Origin: Mycolicibacterium litorale
GTDB taxonomy: Bacteria > Actinomycetota > Actinomycetes > Mycobacteriales > Mycobacteriaceae
DNA length: 64,000 nt
NCBI RefSeq assembly: GCF_010731695.1
Contig: NZ_AP022586.1
Span: forward strand, 1,550,001-1,614,000
Direction of reading: 5' to 3'
The notes beneath the pieces were generated by a model. It worked only from the letters and a program-made list of their open reading frames with translations, was not told the origin of the DNA and searched no databases. Below, piece after piece: positions 37,568 to 45,759 of the stretch (position 1 is its first letter; each line of letters starts with the position of its first letter). The position numbers and the translations under genes were made by a program.

Positions 37568-39451
37568 TCAGGCCGGCATGACGACCGGCAGGTCGATGTG
37601 CGAGGCGTGCAGCCGCCCGCGGTGCACGGCGAGCGTCGGCGGCGTGCCGTCCGCAACCGCGAAGTGGCTCGCATCCGCTCCGGCGATCGCGATGCGAAGC
37701 CGGTGCCCCCCGCGGACGAGATACGAGGTCGGCACCAGATCGAAGGTCAGTTCGGTGATCTCGTGTGCGATCAGGGGCTTCGCGTCCCCGCGGTTGAACG
37801 TGCGGTACGGAACGTCCTGACGATACGGCGGCGGGAGGGCGCTGATGGGACGGCAGGCGGCCCGGAGCAGCCCTTCGGTGACATAGGCGATCCGGCCACG
37901 GGTGTCGACGTCTTCGAGGTAGACGAACAGGTTGGCGTCATCGGCCGTCGAGCTGACGAACAGCGTGACCATCGGGTGACCCGTGACCTCGAGCGGGCTG
38001 ACCAGTGGTGCGGAGGTGTAGGTCAGCAGTTTGCGGTCGGCCCCGCTGCGTTCCGGGTACCGCACCGCCTCACCGATCGCCACCTGTGTGCGCCACCGCG
38101 AGTGCTCACCGGTGCCCGCCGTCACGTCCACGCGGTACTCGTCGGCCGCGCGATCGTCCTGCGGTGCAGCGTCGGTGAGCATCCTGCCGCTCGCGAGATA
38201 GAACCTCCGGGTGGTCGCGGCCGGTGGCCACGTCGAGGCCGCCTTCCAGCGGCCCTCGCCCATCGTGAAGTAGCGCACCCTCGGTTCGGACGCCAGGCCG
38301 CTGTTCCGCTGACCCAGATGCTCGTCGAAGAACCGCAGCAGTTCGCCCTCGTGATCGAACGTCGACTTGGCCGGTGCGCGGAACGGCTCGATGTGCCATC
38401 CACCCCCGTGACTCCACGGGCCGAGAATCAGCCGGTGGACGGGGGTGGACACGGTGTGGAACCGCTTGATGGCCGAATGCGCGTATGCCCCGTCGAACCA
38501 ACCGCTGTAGCTGTAGACGGCGGCGCCCGACGCCTCGACGTCACGCCAGTAGTTGTGCGGGCTGAACAGGTTGATGCTGCCCGCCTCGTCGATCGGGTTG
38601 CCGATCAGCGGCGGTGCCTCTTCGCCGGCCCGGTGGTACGGGTCCGACGGCGCGACGTCGTCGCGGAAACTGAGGGACTCGGCCTGCCGGTGGATGTCGT
38701 AGTTGGCGTCGTGCGCCGCGATCGCCTGCGCACGCAACGAGCGGTCTCGGTCACCGTCGACCGGTTGCACCCCCGTCACGAACAGCCTCACCCACCAACC
38801 GGCCGCGTCCCACGGCGCATTCCGGTCCAGCGCCGCGTTGTAGCGGCCCCACGTCTCGGTGAACCAGCGGGCGCGGACACCGCCGGGGAACGCGATGTCG
38901 CTGTAGGCGTCGAAGGGCGAGAAGCGCGGCGCCACGGCCCGAACGGCCGGGTGGCGGTTGACCAGCAGCAGTTCGGCCGCACCGCCGCTGTAGGAACTGC
39001 CCAACGCGCCCACCGCACCGTCCGACCACGGTTGGCGGATGATCCAGTCGACCACTTCCGCGCCGTCTCGGATCTCGTCCGGTGACCATTCGCAGACACG
39101 GTGGCCGAACGAGGCGCCGGAACCGCGCACGTCGACGTCCACCCAGGCGTATCCCGCCCCGACGAAACGCCGCCGGCATGCCACGGTGGACGGAATGTGG
39201 TGGAACGGTTTGCCGCGCATCGCGGCGCGCGCGGGCTGGCGCAGTTCCATGGCCCGGTAGTACCGGGTCTGGTTGATGATCGCCGGCATTCGCGCCCCAG
39301 CGGGCCGGTGCGTCGGGAGGTACAGGTTGACCGCGATCCGAATACCGTCACGCATCGTGAGATAGCGTGATTGGCAATACATTCCGGGCTTATGCGGCGG
39401 CACCGCCTGGTTCTCGTGCCACACGTGGTCAGCGTCGCTGCGCACCATCAC
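37568..39451 (-). CDS. CocE/NonD family hydrolase (X-Pro dipeptidyl-peptidase-like)
   Basis: 627 residues. The nucleophile elbow GSSYSG (151-156, Ser153) follows the oxyanion-hole region [11 protein letters not shown], and the C-terminal half is the jelly-roll domain typical of PepX_C (for example the [19 protein letters not shown] segment). Family members hydrolyse esters and amides such as cocaine and glutaryl-7-ACA, usually cytosolic or secreted. No clear signal peptide is seen. ATG codons at 39451 and 39448 are equally possible starts. It is convergent with the DUF2505 gene and divergent from the SDR at 39646. The natural substrate is unknown. Confidence 0.85.
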   Translation of the reverse strand: MMVRSDADHVWHENQAVPPHKPGMYCQSRYLTMRDGIRIAVNLYLPTHRPAGARMPAIINQTRYYRAMELRQPARAAMRGKPFHHIPSTVACRRRFVGAGYAWVDVDVRGSGASFGHRVCEWSPDEIRDGAEVVDWIIRQPWSDGAVGALGSSYSGGAAELLLVNRHPAVRAVAPRFSPFDAYSDIAFPGGVRARWFTETWGRYNAALDRNAPWDAAGWWVRLFVTGVQPVDGDRDRSLRAQAIAAHDANYDIHRQAESLSFRDDVAPSDPYHRAGEEAPPLIGNPIDEAGSINLFSPHNYWRDVEASGAAVYSYSGWFDGAYAHSAIKRFHTVSTPVHRLILGPWSHGGGWHIEPFRAPAKSTFDHEGELLRFFDEHLGQRNSGLASEPRVRYFTMGEGRWKAASTWPPAATTRRFYLASGRMLTDAAPQDDRAADEYRVDVTAGTGEHSRWRTQVAIGEAVRYPERSGADRKLLTYTSAPLVSPLEVTGHPMVTLFVSSTADDANLFVYLEDVDTRGRIAYVTEGLLRAACRPISALPPPYRQDVPYRTFNRGDAKPLIAHEITELTFDLVPTSYLVRGGHRLRIAIAGADASHFAVADGTPPTLAVHRGRLHASHIDLPVVMPA

Positions 39452-39645
39452 CCTCCGGGTCCGACGGTAACGGCTCGGCAGTGGCTGCGCCAGACGGACG
39501 GCGAAGTGACGTCAGAGAATTTGTGCACGCAAGGTCCTGGCGGACGACCGGGTGATGTGGTCGGTGTTCACCTGCCAGCTCCGCGTATCCCCGGGTATCG
39601 TCCGATCTGGCAAGCGATCAGCAACGGATCCGGGGGAGACGCACG

Positions 39646-40455
39646 GTGACTCGAGACTTCTCTGGAGCTGTTGCGCTCGTCACCGGCGGCGGCGCGGGTA
39701 TCGGCGCCGCACAGGTGAAACTCCTCCGTGCACGAGGCGCGACGGTGTGCGCGGTGGACATCGACGAGGAGGCGGCCCAGAGTAGCGGCGCCGACCTGGC
39801 GATCGGCGCGGACGTCGCTGACCGCGAGGCGATGGCCGCCGCGGTCGACCGGGTGCTCGAGCGATTCGGCAGGCTCGACGTCGTGTTCTGCACGGCCGGG
39901 ATCACCCACCTGCCCGCGACGGTCCGCTCGCTGAAACCGGGTGAGGCGCAGCGGGTCATCGAGGTCAATCTGATCGGCACCCTCAACACGATCGAGCCGG
40001 CGATCGAACCACTGATCGCCGCGCGCGGTCACATCGTCGTGGTGTCGTCGATGGGTTGGCCGCCGAACACCGAATACGGGACTCTGCTGCCCGCAGTGGG
40101 CGGCGTGGCGTACTCGACGAGCAAGACCGCCGTGGAGATGCTCGGCCGCGGGCTCCGAATGGAGCTGTCCCAGTACGGCGTCGGGGTGACGATCACCTAT
40201 TTCGGTCCCATCGACACGGCGATGGGCAGGTTGACGCTCAGTCCGGCGCCCAAGGCCAAGGAGCGCATCACCGTCGGGCCGGAGAAGGCGGCGGTCGCGG
40301 TGCTGCGTGCGGTCGAGCGCGGCAAGGTGCGCGCGATCATCCCCGCCCGCTGGAACTTCCTCAACATCGTGCGGCCGTTGGGTGTGCACCTCGACAACCT
40401 CTTGCTGCGCAGCAAGACTCAGCGCGAGTTCATCCGGACATACGACTCCGGCTGA
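39646..40455 (+). CDS. Short-chain dehydrogenase/reductase (SDR)
   Basis: 269 residues from a GTG with GGGGGAG eight bases upstream. The cofactor motif TGGGAGIG is at 13-20, the catalytic Ser near 134 and YSTSK at 156-160. The Asp after the second strand (AVDID) favours NAD(H). The C-terminal extension with a hydrophobic helix (WNFLNIVRPLGVHLDNLLL) suggests membrane association or a lipid substrate. It overlaps the oppositely oriented second SDR by 26 bases at the 3' ends. Lying between two lipid loci, it could reduce a keto-lipid, but nothing in the sequence proves this. Confidence 0.87.
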   Translation: MTRDFSGAVALVTGGGAGIGAAQVKLLRARGATVCAVDIDEEAAQSSGADLAIGADVADREAMAAAVDRVLERFGRLDVVFCTAGITHLPATVRSLKPGEAQRVIEVNLIGTLNTIEPAIEPLIAARGHIVVVSSMGWPPNTEYGTLLPAVGGVAYSTSKTAVEMLGRGLRMELSQYGVGVTITYFGPIDTAMGRLTLSPAPKAKERITVGPEKAAVAVLRAVERGKVRAIIPARWNFLNIVRPLGVHLDNLLLRSKTQREFIRTYDSG

Positions 40456-41305
40456 GGCCGCGGCGGCCCGCGGTCGACTGCGGCGCGCTGAACCGGTGGA
40501 CGAGACCGAGCGCGCGGGTGTATGTGGCGGGAGCGAGGCGGGTGACCCGCCAGCCGACTTTGGCGTCGAGTTGCGGAAAGCAGTAGACACCGCCGCGGTC
40601 ATGGGTGTCGAGGCACTTTCGAACGACCCGCTCCGGCGTGATCCCGGTCAACCTCATCGCGCGCCCGCCTCGCTGGGCGGATTCCGCTGTGAGCCTGCCG
40701 GATTCGACGATATTCGTCTTGACGAACGTCGGGCACAGCGCGGTCACGTTGACCCCGGTGCCGTTCAATTCGGCGGCCAGTGTCTCCGAGAGCGACAGCG
40801 CTGCCGCCTTGGTGACGCTGTAGACGGCCAGGTTGGGGCTGGCGCCGAAGGCGGCGGCTGACGCGACATTGATGATCCCGCCGTAACCGGCGGCCCGCAG
40901 GATCGGGGCGAACACGTGGCAGCCGTGGATCGGCCCCCACAGGTTGATGCTGAGCGCCCACGACCAGTCGTCGAGCGGGGCCTCGCCGATCTGCCTCCCG
41001 CCGACCACCACGCCGGCGTTGTTGATCACCAGCGTCGGAGGCCCGCCGAACCATGCCTGCGCCTGCTCCGCCAGCTGCTCCACGTCCTCGATCCGCGATA
41101 CGTCACACCGCACCGCGATCGCCTGACCGCCCCGAGCGGTGATCGCTTCCACCGTCCGGGCCGCGGCGTCGGGGTTGATGTCACTGCACACCACCCGGCC
41201 TCCCCGCGCCGCGAGTTCCAGCGCGAACGCGGCCCCGATCCCGCTGCCGGCACCGGTGACGACCGACGAGGCGCTGTAGCTGCGCCTCGCTGACTTCCGC
41301 GACAC
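40430..41305 (-). CDS. Short-chain dehydrogenase/reductase (SDR)
   Basis: 291 residues with TGAGSGIG at 17-24, NNAG at 95-98, Ser149 and YSVTK at 162-166: a complete classical SDR active site, with an Asp-containing second strand (CSDINPD) favouring NAD(H). The C-terminal ~40 residues are basic and hydrophobic, as in mycobacterial SDRs acting on lipids or sterols. Its 3' end overlaps the preceding SDR by 26 bases. Substrate not inferable. Confidence 0.87.
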   Translation of the reverse strand: MSRKSARRSYSASSVVTGAGSGIGAAFALELAARGGRVVCSDINPDAAARTVEAITARGGQAIAVRCDVSRIEDVEQLAEQAQAWFGGPPTLVINNAGVVVGGRQIGEAPLDDWSWALSINLWGPIHGCHVFAPILRAAGYGGIINVASAAAFGASPNLAVYSVTKAAALSLSETLAAELNGTGVNVTALCPTFVKTNIVESGRLTAESAQRGGRAMRLTGITPERVVRKCLDTHDRGGVYCFPQLDAKVGWRVTRLAPATYTRALGLVHRFSAPQSTAGRRGLSRSRMSG

Positions 41306-41523
41306 GTGATTTCCCCTCCCCGCGGTCCGCCCGAGCGAGCCTCACCCTGCCCGGCGGATCGGTTGACGCGGTGCCCGTACACCGCGGCCGGCGCCGCACG
41401 CGCACGCGGCAATGTCCGACAGCACGTCACCCTACGCAGAAGCCGCGCGGTTCGGCGGGGTTCGCGAAAAGCAGCAACCACAGCGGGCCCGCTGTCGACG
41501 GTCGCGCGCCCCGTCGAGACGGG

Positions 41524-42261
41524 TCAGTGCACGTCGGCGCCGCGGAGCCAATTGACCCGCCGGCGCCAGGAGTGTGCGGATCCGAACGCGAAAGCGCCAC
41601 CGCAGATGCATGCGAAGGTCCACACGACAATGCTGCCGTTCACCGCTTGCAGTGGGTCGAACAACGCGGTGGTGACGCGAACTGCGCAGGCGATGACGCC
41701 GGCCGCGGAGGCCACCAGGTACACGTTGGCGATTCGACGCGACCTGGGGTCCCTGCGGAGAACCAGTAACGCGCGCGAGGCGTAGACGAGGAGATACACC
41801 AGCATGCCGCAGAGCAGCAGCCAATACACGTCAAGCCAGAAGTCGGTGGGGACGTCGAAGAAGTCGGGGCGGTACACCGCGGCACCGTTTCCCAACGTGA
41901 AGGCGGCCAGCAGGAGAGGTATGCACAGCGTGGCCGGGCACTGGATGTAGTACCTGAACTTCTCCTGCAGAACGTGGTCGTCGCCCAGCCTCCCCAGGGC
42001 GTTGTACACAACTGCCGTGGCGGCGACGATGTAGCAGTCGTGACCGATGTAGTCCTCGAGGTTCCACACACCGGTGAGGCGATACATGACCGGGCCCAAC
42101 GCTTCTGAGGCCGCCGGCGACATCAGTGCCACCGCACAGGCCTGCAGTGCGATGTTGAGCGTGGCGGCGACCTCCCACCGGCATGACCACGTCACACGTC
42201 TGACCCACAGACTCCATGCGAGGCAGGCGAGCGTGACGGCGATCAGCGATGCAAGGCTCAT
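41524..42261 (-). CDS. Seven-helix integral membrane protein of unknown function
   Basis: 245 residues from the ATG at 42261 (MSLASLIAVTL). About seven hydrophobic helices are visible (near 3-20, 30-50, 70-90, 108-125, 140-165, 178-198 and 208-230), with the polar loop RLTGVWNLEDYIGHDCYIV between the second and third. I do not recognise the family with confidence; it resembles actinobacterial membrane proteins encoded near small HTH regulators. It is divergent from tesA of locus 2 with a 168-bp gap. The earlier in-frame ATG at 42339 would add an uncharacteristic hydrophilic leader. A regulatory or sensory role with the HTH gene at 43228 is speculative. Confidence 0.65.
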   Translation of the reverse strand: MSLASLIAVTLACLAWSLWVRRVTWSCRWEVAATLNIALQACAVALMSPAASEALGPVMYRLTGVWNLEDYIGHDCYIVAATAVVYNALGRLGDDHVLQEKFRYYIQCPATLCIPLLLAAFTLGNGAAVYRPDFFDVPTDFWLDVYWLLLCGMLVYLLVYASRALLVLRRDPRSRRIANVYLVASAAGVIACAVRVTTALFDPLQAVNGSIVVWTFACICGGAFAFGSAHSWRRRVNWLRGADVH

Positions 42262-42429
42262 GGACACTGCTCCGGTCGGGCAACTCTCGTGCTGCCGCGA
42301 GCATAAGCCTTTGTGAGGCAAGATCACCACGGATCGCACACCTGGTTACTTCCTGTGGCACCTCGAAGCCGCTTCACAGCGAAGCTCCATCACCGCCGGA
42401 ACGCTCCCGGAGTATGACCGGTCCTGGTC

Positions 42430-43206
42430 GTGACGGCGACGCCCGTTCCGGACGCGAAAGTCTGGTTTCTTGGACGCTTCGTCGGGTACTGTGCCGACGT
42501 GGACGGGCACACGCCGAAGCTCTATATCTTCCCGCACGCCGGCGGGTCGGCACAGTACTACGTGCCGTTCGCCAGCGCGTTCTCCGACGACATCAAACGT
42601 ATTGCCGTCCAATACCCCGGGCGAAGTGGCACCCACGAGCTGGCGTCGTTCACAGGGATTCCCGAGCTGGCCGGGCGGGTGTGCAAGACGCTGTCGCCGC
42701 TCGAATCGTCGGGGAGTGTCGCGTTCTTCGGTCACAGCATGGGTGCGTTGTTGGCCTTCGAGGTCGCGCGGCGCTTCGAAGCGCAGGGCAGCCCGGTGGC
42801 GGCGCTCTTCGTGTCGGCATGCGCCGCACCGGGCCGAGTGGGCTACGAGTACATCCCCGAGTCGGACCGCGGCTTGCTCGACGCGTTGGAAGAGATGACC
42901 GGTGCAAATCCGGAGTTCCTCGAGGACGAGGAATTCGCTGCCAAGATCTTGCCGACATTGCGCGGGCTCAAGGCGATCGCGAACTACGAATGTCCGCCCG
43001 ATGCAACCGTGTCGTGCCCCATCTTCGCGTTTCTGGGTGATGAGGACGAGGTCGCCACTTACGAGAAGGTCGCGCACTGGTCGGAGCGAACGACCGCGGA
43101 GTTCGCGGCCCGAGTGTTCACCGGCCACCACTTCTACCTCAACGACCACTTGACCGAGCTGGTCAGTGATATCGAGAGCAAAATCCTGGCGTACTGCGGA
43201 GTTTGA
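42430..43206 (+). CDS. tesA: TesA-like type II thioesterase (locus 2)
   Basis: 258 residues, closely similar to TesA. LYIFPHAGGSA opens the fold, the nucleophile lies in FFGHSMGA, the Asp in LGDEDEVATY and the His in FTGHHFYLNDHL, aligning with the known catalytic triad of mycobacterial TesA. It is a paralogue of the thioesterase at 6024-6773, and its C-terminal half (ELVSDIESK) looks nearer to the M. tuberculosis protein. GTG at 42430 is used; a GTG at 42499 is an alternative since neither has a strong ribosome site. It probably serves the PKSs of locus 2 and is convergent with the HTH regulator. Confidence 0.9.
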   Translation: MTATPVPDAKVWFLGRFVGYCADVDGHTPKLYIFPHAGGSAQYYVPFASAFSDDIKRIAVQYPGRSGTHELASFTGIPELAGRVCKTLSPLESSGSVAFFGHSMGALLAFEVARRFEAQGSPVAALFVSACAAPGRVGYEYIPESDRGLLDALEEMTGANPEFLEDEEFAAKILPTLRGLKAIANYECPPDATVSCPIFAFLGDEDEVATYEKVAHWSERTTAEFAARVFTGHHFYLNDHLTELVSDIESKILAYCGV

Positions 43207-43227
43207 GCGGCCGAGCGTGTGCCGGGC

Positions 43228-43650
43228 TCAGAGCGGCGGCAGTCCCTCGCGCTGCGGCAGCTCCGTCACGGAGGCTCCGGCGAGCGTCGACTTCTTCCGC
43301 AATTTCTTGCGGCTCTTCGTGATGGTTTGCGCGGGCACAGAATCCGGTCCATTGATCGCTTCAGCGAGCGAGGTGATCTCGATCGGGTCGATCAGCCGGT
43401 AACGGGTCAGCAGTTCGGCGCGGTTGATCCCGAGGTTTTTCGCGGCGGTGCGCAGGTTGTCCGCGTTGAGCAGCGTTCCCTTCTCCAGTTGGTCGTAGTA
43501 CGTCGACCGGGGGAGCTCCATCGCTGTCCAGATCTCCTCCTTGCTCAGCGAGCGTCCGGTCAGATACGAGAGGACGGTTGAGAGCTCTTTGCGAGAGTCA
43601 TCCGGAAACACCGGCTCAATGTATCCGGTTTGTCGGACATTCACAAGCAT
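43228..43650 (-). CDS. Small helix-turn-helix transcriptional regulator
   Basis: 140 residues from the ATG at 43650, with AGGGG about ten bases upstream; an ATG at 43704 is less likely. The N-terminal domain reads as an XRE/Cro-like HTH (SLSKEEIWTAMELPRSTYYDQLEKG, about 34-58, with the recognition helix at PRSTYYDQLE), followed by a second helical stretch (NLRTAAKNLGINRAELLTRY). The C-terminus is basic (KSRKKLRKK, 112-120). It is divergent from FAAL2, so it is the obvious candidate local regulator of locus 2. No equivalent lies beside FAAL1. Confidence 0.78.
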   Translation of the reverse strand: MLVNVRQTGYIEPVFPDDSRKELSTVLSYLTGRSLSKEEIWTAMELPRSTYYDQLEKGTLLNADNLRTAAKNLGINRAELLTRYRLIDPIEITSLAEAINGPDSVPAQTITKSRKKLRKKSTLAGASVTELPQREGLPPL

Positions 43651-43980
43651 TCGTTTGGCGCCCCTAATTAACTCGTGACCGCCGCCACATCGCGGGATAC
43701 GCACATGAACGCACTATGGCCTGCCGGCGGTGCGCATTTGATCATTAACCCGTCACCGAGTGCATTTTTACATCCTCAACCTCCTTCGCGCGGCGGACGG
43801 GCGCCTGGGAACGTTTGCGCACGTCCAAAGCCCTGGAACGGCGCAGAAAAGTCCGGATTATTGGACATTTCGGTGTTATTCTCGCCGCAGGTAATCAGCG
43901 CTCAAGTCAATTCGTCTGGGCGGAGTTTGCAGTCGGGGGCGACGCAACAACACATCTGACGACTGGGGAGGAGTCGTATC
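43651..43980. promoter_or_regulatory. Divergent control region between the HTH gene and FAAL2
   Basis: 330 bases with no gene. It has AT-rich stretches near 43665-43675 and 43734-43770 and a motif TCCGGATTATTGGACATT (about 43854-43871) similar to TCCGGTTTGTCGGACATT at 43624-43641 in the start of the HTH gene, making a candidate operator pair. Immediately before FAAL2 is a hairpin-forming repeat containing the Shine-Dalgarno. No clear -35/-10 pair could be fixed. Confidence 0.5.
43959..43977 (+). promoter_or_regulatory. Hairpin containing the FAAL2 Shine-Dalgarno
   Basis: ACGACT-GGGGAGG-AGTCGT is a perfect 6-bp inverted repeat whose loop and right arm hold GGGGAGGAG, seven bases before the TTG start of FAAL2. 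Pairing of the arms would present or mask the ribosome site, so it may tune translation. Confidence 0.45.
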
Positions 43981-45759
43981 TTGGTCATCGAGTCGTCGAT
44001 TCCAGCTGTGCTCGGCAATCTCGCACGCACGCAGCCGGATCGTTCCGCATACACCTTCATCGACTACGAGGCAGACCCCACGGGCGGCCTCGTCGAGACA
44101 CTGACGTGGGCGCAGGTGTACCAGCGCTCGCGGGCCGTCGCGGATGAACTGTCGCGGTGCGGTTCGCCCGGTGATCGCGCGGCGATCGTCGCACCACAGA
44201 GCCTCGACTACATCGTGGGGTTCTTCGGGGCGATGCAGGCCGGGTTCATCGCCGTGCCACTGTCGGTGCCGCAATCCGACACCCATGACGAGCGGATATC
44301 GGCGGCGTTGCGCGACTGCTCACCGGCGGCGGTGCTGACGACGTCGGTCGCGGTCACCGACGTGGTGCCGTACGCCGTCGCCCAGTGGGGTGGCACGGCG
44401 CCGGCGGTGGTGGAGCTCGATGCGCTGCAGATCGACCCACTGGACATCCCGGATGCCGACGCGATCGATCATCCCGAGGAGGCCTATCTGCAGTACACGT
44501 CCGGCTCGACGCGCCAGCCGGCCGGCGTTGTGGTGACGCACCAGAACGTCATCGCCAACCTCGAACAGGTCTTCTCCGACTACTTCGAGAGCACCGGGAA
44601 GATACCGCCACAGGCGACGAACTTCGTGTCGTGGCTGCCCTTCTACCACGACATGGGCCTGGTCGAAGGAGTGTTCGCGCCGCTGTTGGCGTCACCGCAG
44701 ACCGTCGACGACTTCCCCGGGCGGCCAGGTGTCCTGATGAGTCCCGTCGCGTTCCTCCAGAAGCCCGCCCGGTGGATGCAAATGCTGGCCGTCTACGGGC
44801 CTTCGTGGTCTGCGGCACCGAATTTCGCGTTCGATCTTGCGGCCCGCCGCACCACCGACGACGATCTCGCCGGACTGGACCTGGGCGGCGTGCTCGGCAT
44901 CATCAACGGCAGCGAGCGGATCCACTCCGCCACGCTGCGGCGGTTCAACGAGCGGTTCGCACCATTCAACCTGCCCGCCACCACCGTGCGGCCCTCATAC
45001 GGATTGGCTGAGGCCACCCTGTACGTGGCATCGGCACCGCTCGGCCATGCACCGGTCACGGCGCGGTTCGACACCGAGAAACTGGCCGCGGGCTACGCGA
45101 TGCGCTGCGGCGCCGAAGGTGGCACCGAACTGGTCAGTCTGGGGTCACCGAGGGCATCGACGATACGCATCGTCGATCCGGAGACCCGGACGGAGAATCC
45201 CCAGGAGAAGATCGGGGAGATCTGGGTGCACGGGGACAATGTCGCCCAGGGCTACTGGCGAAATCCGCGACTCTCCGAACGCACCTTCGGAGCCGTGGTG
45301 GCCGATCCGGCGCCGGGCACTCCCGCTGGACCGTGGCTGCGCACAGGGGACCTCGGCGTCATGTCACAGGGCGAGCTCTTCATCATCGGCCGCATCAAGG
45401 ACCTCCTGATCGTTAACGGGCGCAATCACTATCCGGATGACATCGAGGCGACAGTGCAGGAGATCACCGGTGGACGAGTCGCGGCCATTGCGGTGCCCGA
45501 TGGCCACACCGAGCGACTGGTGGCCGTGGTGGAGTACAAGCAGCGGGGGGTCGCGGAGCACGAGATGGTCGACCGGCTCCGCACGGTGAAACGTGAGGTC
45601 ACCTCGGCCATCTCGAAGTCCCACAGCCTGCGCGTGGCGGACCTCGTCCTGGTCGCGCCCGGCGCCCTCCCGACCACCACCAGCGGCAAGGTGCGGCGCT
45701 CGGCGTGTGTCGAACGGTACCGCCGCGGCGAGTTCAGCCGTCTGGATGTCGGTGTGTGA
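43981..45759 (+). CDS. Long-chain fatty acyl-AMP ligase (FAAL), locus 2
   Basis: 592 residues, paralogous throughout to FAAL1: LQYTSGST near 170-177, YGLAEATLY in the middle and catalytic Lys570 in TTSGKVRRS. It should activate a fatty acid as acyl-AMP and load it on a PKS4 and/or PKS5 N-terminal ACP. The TTG start at 43981 is supported by GGGGAGGAG seven bases upstream and by alignment with the FAAL1 N-terminus (ARTQPDRSAYTFIDYEADP against ARRQPDDCAYTFIDYDVDP). The stop shares one base with the PKS4 ATG. It is divergent from the HTH regulator. Confidence 0.92.
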   Translation: MVIESSIPAVLGNLARTQPDRSAYTFIDYEADPTGGLVETLTWAQVYQRSRAVADELSRCGSPGDRAAIVAPQSLDYIVGFFGAMQAGFIAVPLSVPQSDTHDERISAALRDCSPAAVLTTSVAVTDVVPYAVAQWGGTAPAVVELDALQIDPLDIPDADAIDHPEEAYLQYTSGSTRQPAGVVVTHQNVIANLEQVFSDYFESTGKIPPQATNFVSWLPFYHDMGLVEGVFAPLLASPQTVDDFPGRPGVLMSPVAFLQKPARWMQMLAVYGPSWSAAPNFAFDLAARRTTDDDLAGLDLGGVLGIINGSERIHSATLRRFNERFAPFNLPATTVRPSYGLAEATLYVASAPLGHAPVTARFDTEKLAAGYAMRCGAEGGTELVSLGSPRASTIRIVDPETRTENPQEKIGEIWVHGDNVAQGYWRNPRLSERTFGAVVADPAPGTPAGPWLRTGDLGVMSQGELFIIGRIKDLLIVNGRNHYPDDIEATVQEITGGRVAAIAVPDGHTERLVAVVEYKQRGVAEHEMVDRLRTVKREVTSAISKSHSLRVADLVLVAPGALPTTTSGKVRRSACVERYRRGEFSRLDVGV

